This document shows, one piece after another, positions 12,048-15,805 of a stretch of 15,805 bases of DNA; the first letter of the stretch is position 1; each line of letters begins with the position of its first letter. The position numbers and the translations under genes are program-made. The notes beneath the pieces were generated by a model. It did not search any database, was not told where the DNA came from, and saw only the letters and a list, made by a program, of their open reading frames with translations. Source of the stretch: RGIG3513 sp045658985 (GTDB taxonomy: Bacteria; Bacillota; Clostridia; Oscillospirales; Butyricicoccaceae); assembly GCA_045658985.1 (NCBI GenBank), contig JAZOWC010000070.1, forward strand, positions 1-15,805, written 5' to 3'.

Positions 12048-13307
12048 ATGGAACACAATGCGTACATCTGTATAGACCTCAAGAGCTTTTTTGCCTCGGT
12101 GGAGTGCGTGGACAGAGGGCTTGACCCCTTTGAGACCAATCTGGTGGTGGCGGACGCATCACGGGGCAGCGGCGCCATTACGCTGGCCATCACTCCCGCT
12201 CTCAAAAAACTTGGGGTCAAAAACCGCTGCCGTATTTTTGAGATACCGGGACATATCGAGTATATCACCGCCAAGCCGAGGATGAAGCGGTATATGGAGG
12301 TGTCCGCGCAGATATACGGCATATATCTGCAGTATATCAGTCCCGAGGATATCCACGTCTACTCCATTGACGAGTGCTTTATCGACGCGGCGCCATACCT
12401 GCACACCTACGGCAAAACTCCCCGAGAGATGGCCGTGATGCTTATGGAGGCGGTTATGGCTCAGACGGGCATCTGCGCCACGGCGGGGGTTGGTACCAAT
12501 ATGTTTTTGGCCAAGCTTGCGCTGGATATCACCGCAAAACACGCCCCCGACAATATCGGTGAGCTGGACGAGGACAGCTTTAAGCAGCAGCTGTGGCATC
12601 ACAGGCCCATTACCGATATATGGAGCATCGGCAGAGGCATCGCCCGCAGGCTGGCCAAATACGGAGTGTACGATCTGCACGGCATCACACTTATGGACGA
12701 AAAACTCCTCCACCGTGAGTTTGGCAAGAATGCCCGCTATCTCATCGATCACGCCCACGGCCGCGAGACCTGCACCATCAAAGATATCCAATCCTACGAA
12801 AAAAAGAGTGCCTCCCTGTCTCACGGGCAGATTCTGTTTGAGGATTACAATTTTGAGGATGCCCTGCTGATAGTCAAAGAGATGGTGGACCTGCTGACTC
12901 TGGAAATGGTGCAGAAGCATCTTGTGGGCAGCAGTATCGCCCTGACCGTCAATTATTCCAAGGAGATAGTGCCCCCAACTGGCGGCTCCCGCAGGATAGG
13001 GGAGTACACCAATTCCTACAAGACCCTGGCAGGGTATTTTGAAAAACTCTACCGCGAGACCACACGCAAAAACACCCCTATCCGCAAGCTCAGCGTGTGT
13101 ATAGCCGACGTGGTGGACGACAGCTATACTACCGTCAATCTGTTTATCAGCAATGACGAGGTCATGCGCGAGCGAAAGCTGCAGGAGACCGTGCTGGCCA
13201 TCAAAGACAAATACGGAAAAAACGCCATACTCAAGGGTATGAATTACTTTGAGCGCTCCACAGCCAGAGCGCGCAACAAGATGGTAGGAGGTCACAACGG
13301 TGAATAA
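12048..13307 (+). CDS. Y-family translesion DNA polymerase, UvrX/YqjW-like (UmuC/DinB superfamily)
   Basis: From ATG 12048 the protein has 419 residues. The palm holds CIDLKSFFASVE (from residue 8, with D10) and YSIDECFID (from 105, with D108 and E109), the expected catalytic acids. TAGVGTNMFLAKLALD and WSIGRGIARRLAKYG (helix-hairpin-helix) follow, with a little-finger domain from about 245. The C-terminal segment TVNLF (362-366) sits where relatives carry a QLSLF-like beta-clamp motif. Such enzymes copy past damaged DNA. AAAGGAG (12032-12038) and the promoter position rule out a longer form from 11973. The LexA box upstream points to SOS induction, and the YolD-like gene overlapping its end is the usual partner of the UvrX/YqjW group. 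Confidence 0.93.
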   Translation: MEHNAYICIDLKSFFASVECVDRGLDPFETNLVVADASRGSGAITLAITPALKKLGVKNRCRIFEIPGHIEYITAKPRMKRYMEVSAQIYGIYLQYISPEDIHVYSIDECFIDAAPYLHTYGKTPREMAVMLMEAVMAQTGICATAGVGTNMFLAKLALDITAKHAPDNIGELDEDSFKQQLWHHRPITDIWSIGRGIARRLAKYGVYDLHGITLMDEKLLHREFGKNARYLIDHAHGRETCTIKDIQSYEKKSASLSHGQILFEDYNFEDALLIVKEMVDLLTLEMVQKHLVGSSIALTVNYSKEIVPPTGGSRRIGEYTNSYKTLAGYFEKLYRETTRKNTPIRKLSVCIADVVDDSYTTVNLFISNDEVMRERKLQETVLAIKDKYGKNAILKGMNYFERSTARARNKMVGGHNGE

Positions 13308-13608
13308 CACGGACAGAGCGGTGCAGTTTGCGCCCTTTGCATCCCTGCGCGGATACTACGGAATGATCAAGGAAGAAGAAACACTCACCCAGCCCCGCCG
13401 CGAGCTCAGCGATGATGAGTGCAAAAAGCTGTCCGACGCGCTCTCCCGCATCAAAAAAGGTGATATGCTCCGCGTCACCTATTACGGCGGCAGCAGCTAT
13501 CTCACCGCCGTAGGCATGTGTACGGGCATCGACCTGACTATGCGCATCCTCCGCATCCTCAAATTGGAACTCCCATTCGAGAGCATCCTGAATATAGAGA
13601 CGGAATAG
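13300..13608 (+). CDS. YolD-like protein, partner of the Y-family polymerase, GTG start
   Basis: The 102-residue protein contains DRAVQFAPFASLRGYYGMIK followed by EEETLTQ, the YolD-like (PF08863) signature. A C-terminal strand-rich part follows (DMLRVTYYGG, then MRILRILKLELPFESILNI). The GTG start at 13300 is preceded by AGGAGGT (13286-13292) and overlaps the polymerase stop by eight bases, so the two are made together. In Bacillus, YolD-like genes pair with uvrX and yqjW and are SOS-controlled; their role in translesion synthesis is not well defined. Everything beyond the pairing is inference. Confidence 0.88.
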   Translation: MNNTDRAVQFAPFASLRGYYGMIKEEETLTQPRRELSDDECKKLSDALSRIKKGDMLRVTYYGGSSYLTAVGMCTGIDLTMRILRILKLELPFESILNIETE

Positions 13609-13629
13609 CATAACAGAGGTGAAGCAGGT

Positions 13630-14949
13630 ATGATTTCCAGACTCAAATCCTCTCTTTGCAGGATAAACTACAGACTTTTCTTTGCCCTATTGCTGCTTGG
13701 GTTCGTGCCAACAGTCTACACTACGGTGCGTGTGTTCTTTCTTGGTCAGCTGCCCGGCGAGTGGTCGTTTTCGATAGCCGGACAGCTTTCGTGGGTCAAT
13801 CTGATCTATGAGATACTCAACGAGGCTATTATATTGCCGTTATTCTACTTTGTAGGCAGTGTAAAAGACGACAAAAAGGCGCTTTCCAATCGTGTAAGAA
13901 CGGGAATGGTGATCACCGGTGCCGTATATTCTGCGCTTGCCGCCGTGGTGCTGATGTTTGCAGAGCCTATGCTGCGCCTGATGGCGGCGGATCCAAGTAT
14001 AGTCGGGGAGTCGGCAGCTTACATACGCATCGAAAGCATTGCCAATATTTTTTCTGTACTTACTCAGTTTGCTCTTGTAGTGTTGGTGTCGGTCAACAAG
14101 AGCAGGTATCTGTATACGCTGACTGTTGCGAGACTTGTGTTATGCCTCGTTTTCGATACCTTTCTTGTGTCATCGCTGCCAATATCGGCAAATCTCGGGG
14201 TGAACGGCATCGGATACTCCAACATCATAGTCAACGCATTTTTACTTGCAGTATCGCTGGTATTGCTCTCCAAAGAAGGAGTAAAAGTGACGACCAAAGC
14301 AAAAACGGATTTTTCGTGGGCAAAAGAACTCGCCGGAATAGGCGGCATATCGGGGTTGGAGTCGCTTGTTCGCAATCTGTTTTACATGCTGATGATTGTC
14401 CGTATGGTCAATGTTGTTGGCGAGCAGGGAACCTACTGGGTAGCCAATAATTTCATATGGGGCTGGCTTTTGCTGCCTGTGCTGCAGCTGGGAGAGCTGA
14501 TCAAACAGGATGCGGCGGCGGACAGTTCAAATATCACAAAAAACTCGTCGGGGTATTTCGCAATCACAGCGGGCATAACGGTGCTGTGGCTTGTCAGCAT
14601 CCCTCTGTGGAAGCCATTTATGACTCATGTTCTGGGATTTGATGATGTAAACAAGCTTTTTGAGCTTGTGATGATATTGTTGCCCTTTTATGTGCTGTAC
14701 GCCTTTCAAAATGTATTTGATTCCATTTTTTATGGTTTGGGAAAAACGTCGTATATGCTGTTTGAATCGGTAGTCACCAATACTGTGTATTACGGAGCGG
14801 CATTTGTCCTGTATGTGGCGGGCGTGTGGTCGCCGTCTTTGGTTGGAATAGCGCTCATGTTCGGATTGGGTAACGCTTTTGACAGTATTGTGTCTTTTGC
14901 GGCGTATAAACACTTGCTCAAAAAAGAGCAAATGACCCGCATAGGATGA
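13630..14949 (+). CDS. MATE-family efflux transporter
   Basis: The 439-residue integral membrane protein has about twelve hydrophobic segments in two similar halves. The N-terminal half has WVNLIYEILNEAIILPLFYF and the pair of helices ending in LMAADPSI; the second begins near ELAGIGGISGLESLVRNLFY. Length and pattern fit multidrug and toxic compound extrusion proteins, which export cationic drugs or metabolites using Na+ or H+. The substrate cannot be told. GAGGTG (13615-13620) supports ATG 13630, 21 bases after the YolD-like stop, so it may be on the SOS transcript. Its codons are less GC-rich than those of the core operon, which suggests a different history. MOP-superfamily flippases are the main alternative. 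Confidence 0.82.
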   Translation: MISRLKSSLCRINYRLFFALLLLGFVPTVYTTVRVFFLGQLPGEWSFSIAGQLSWVNLIYEILNEAIILPLFYFVGSVKDDKKALSNRVRTGMVITGAVYSALAAVVLMFAEPMLRLMAADPSIVGESAAYIRIESIANIFSVLTQFALVVLVSVNKSRYLYTLTVARLVLCLVFDTFLVSSLPISANLGVNGIGYSNIIVNAFLLAVSLVLLSKEGVKVTTKAKTDFSWAKELAGIGGISGLESLVRNLFYMLMIVRMVNVVGEQGTYWVANNFIWGWLLLPVLQLGELIKQDAAADSSNITKNSSGYFAITAGITVLWLVSIPLWKPFMTHVLGFDDVNKLFELVMILLPFYVLYAFQNVFDSIFYGLGKTSYMLFESVVTNTVYYGAAFVLYVAGVWSPSLVGIALMFGLGNAFDSIVSFAAYKHLLKKEQMTRIG

Positions 14950-14957
14950 GATTTCGG

Positions 14958-14986
14958 TTGAATAATCGGGAGCGGTGTGATAAATT
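14958..14986 (+). promoter_or_regulatory. Weak candidate promoter before the YdcF-like gene
   Basis: TTGAAT (14958-14963), 17 bases and TAAATT (14981-14986; four of six matches to the -10 consensus). It lies in the only gap in which the next gene could have a promoter, but it overlaps the hairpin at 14975-15003. The call is tentative. Confidence 0.3.
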
Positions 14987-15007
14987 CGTATTATATATCA
15001 CACTTTT
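14975..15007 (+). terminator. Possible terminator after the MATE gene
   Basis: GTGTGATA (14975-14982) pairs with TATCACAC (14996-15003) around a 13-base AT-rich loop, followed by TTTTG. The stem has few G-C pairs and a large loop, so termination would be partial. It could instead be an operator, since it overlaps the candidate promoter. Confidence 0.4.
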
Positions 15008-15018
15008 GAGGGATTGAA

Positions 15019-15624
15019 ATGAAATTATCACAAATAACAACCGAGCAGATAAAGCTGCTTTCTGACGAGCAGCTTAACAGCATCGTTTTTGGCGGAGAGG
15101 GTGCAAACCGCGAGTGCACGTACGGCGGCTGTGCCGACGTGGCGCTGCTTCTCGGCACCCGCCCGGATATCGCAAAGGAGCGGGCCGAGGCCGCGGCCGA
15201 GCTTTATCTCGGGGGCAGAGTCAGGCATATTATCCCCACGGGCGGAGTCGAGTGGGAGACAGACGGCCGAAACCTGAGCGAGGCGCGGTATATGGCGGAT
15301 ATCCTTTGTTCTCTCGGTGTGCCTGAGGATGCCATCACCCTCGAGGAGGAGGCTCGCACCACCAAAGAAAATATGATCTGCAGCACCCTTCAGATCAACA
15401 GACGTCTCAGGCTGCAGCATACCAAAACCTGCATGATCGTCACGTCGGCATCCCATCTGCGCAGGAGTCTTGCGCTGGCCAAACTCTTGCTGCCCCGCTC
15501 GATGACAATATCGGGATTCGCTGCAGGCTGTGCCTCCGCCACGCCGCGTGAGACCCTGCTGAGCGAGGCCGAGCTTATGCACGGACTTATAGAGCACGGC
15601 CTCATAGAGGATATCGAGTATTAA
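15019..15624 (+). CDS. YdcF-like DUF218 domain protein, no membrane segment
   Basis: The 201-residue protein matches the DUF218/YdcF pattern. VALLLGTRPDIAKERAEAAA (about 42-61) is the first strand and helix. HIIPTGG (near 70) follows, then LSEARYMADILCSLGVPEDA, with ITLEEEARTTKENM as the conserved acidic/TTxEN segment. MIVTSASHLRRSLALAKLLL completes the Rossmann-like core. Family members are membrane proteins of the cell envelope or, like this one, soluble; the reaction is not established for this subgroup. GAGGG upstream gives a modest ribosome site for ATG 15019. Its C-terminus runs almost into the hairpin array that follows. Confidence 0.82.
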   Translation: MKLSQITTEQIKLLSDEQLNSIVFGGEGANRECTYGGCADVALLLGTRPDIAKERAEAAAELYLGGRVRHIIPTGGVEWETDGRNLSEARYMADILCSLGVPEDAITLEEEARTTKENMICSTLQINRRLRLQHTKTCMIVTSASHLRRSLALAKLLLPRSMTISGFAAGCASATPRETLLSEAELMHGLIEHGLIEDIEY

Positions 15625-15639
15625 AAAAACGGAAGCCAC

Positions 15640-15805
15640 GGTTACCTGCCGAAGCGCAGGTAACCATCGATATAAATCCGCAAATGCGGATTTTCGATAT
15701 ACGCTAACGCGTTCGATATATTGCTGATGGCAACTATGTACCATCAGCAACTCGATATGCTCACTGCGTGAGCGCGGATTTATATCATATCGAGTTTGAG
15801 CGCAG
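15640..15805. repeat. Array of hairpins joined by a 7-base linker, TCGATAT
   Basis: The first hairpin pairs GGTTACCTGC (15640-15649) with GCAGGTAACC (15656-15665). Then TCGATAT occurs at 15667-15673, 15694-15700, 15713-15719 and 15752-15758. Between copies lie hairpins AAATCCGC/GCGGATTT (15674-15693), ACGC/GCGT (15701-15712) and TTGCTGATGG/CCATCAGCAA (15721-15750). GCTCAC/GTGAGC (15759-15773) follows the fourth linker. An inverted linker ATATCGA (15787-15793) and GCGGATTTATATC (15774-15786), the complement of 15669-15681, close the set. No coding frame fits. It could be a mobile palindromic element, a structured RNA or a terminator region; the window may cut it short. Confidence 0.75.

Noticed and set aside
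15640..15805. CRISPR array
   Set aside because: The constant unit is only 7 bases and the intervening units are self-complementary and of unequal length. No cas genes are in the window.

Overview
The window reads as chromosomal DNA of a spore-forming, low-to-mid GC Gram-positive bacterium, most likely a gut Clostridia/Oscillospiraceae (Ruminococcus-like) species. The evidence is a spoVT-type sporulation regulator, the Firmicutes gene order rimP-nusA-rnpM-ylxQ-infB-rbfA-nrnA-truB-ribF, strong purine-rich ribosome binding sites, and a Gram-positive type LexA box. Every gene I can support is on the + strand. I saw no tRNA, rRNA, CRISPR array or intact insertion sequence.

Region 1 (1-1670) is clearly more AT-rich than the rest. 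It starts with the tail of an unidentified gene. A four-gene cassette follows: small membrane protein, XRE-type HTH regulator, and two more small membrane proteins. The cassette has a textbook promoter (TTGACA-N17-TATAAT) flanked by two palindromes built on the same half-site, AAAATGT-N12-ACATTTT, and it ends in a clean intrinsic terminator. It looks like a self-regulated accessory module.

Region 2 (1670-2460) holds a mostly empty spacer with a possible forespore sigma-G promoter, then spoVT. Region 3 (2474-11860) is the transcription/translation operon. Its own promoter and a perfect 13-bp leader hairpin precede rimP. After it come nusA, rnpM (ylxR), an L7Ae-like protein, infB, rbfA, nrnA, truB and ribF. 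The last three genes are less usual here: a membrane-anchored ComEC-like metallo-beta-lactamase, a DUF3006 protein starting at TTG, and a small Cys-rich (PF04071-like) protein. Spacings are short or overlapping, so one transcript is likely. It is closed by two intrinsic terminators in tandem.

Region 4 (11918-13608) is an SOS module: a palindromic LexA box, a sigma-A promoter, a UvrX/YqjW-like Y-family DNA polymerase and its overlapping YolD-like partner. Region 5 (13630-15624) holds a MATE-family efflux pump and a DUF218/YdcF-like protein. The last ~165 bases (15640-15805) are a compact array of hairpins of differing sequence, most joined by an exact 7-base linker, TCGATAT. This is the most unusual structure in the window and it may continue past the edge.
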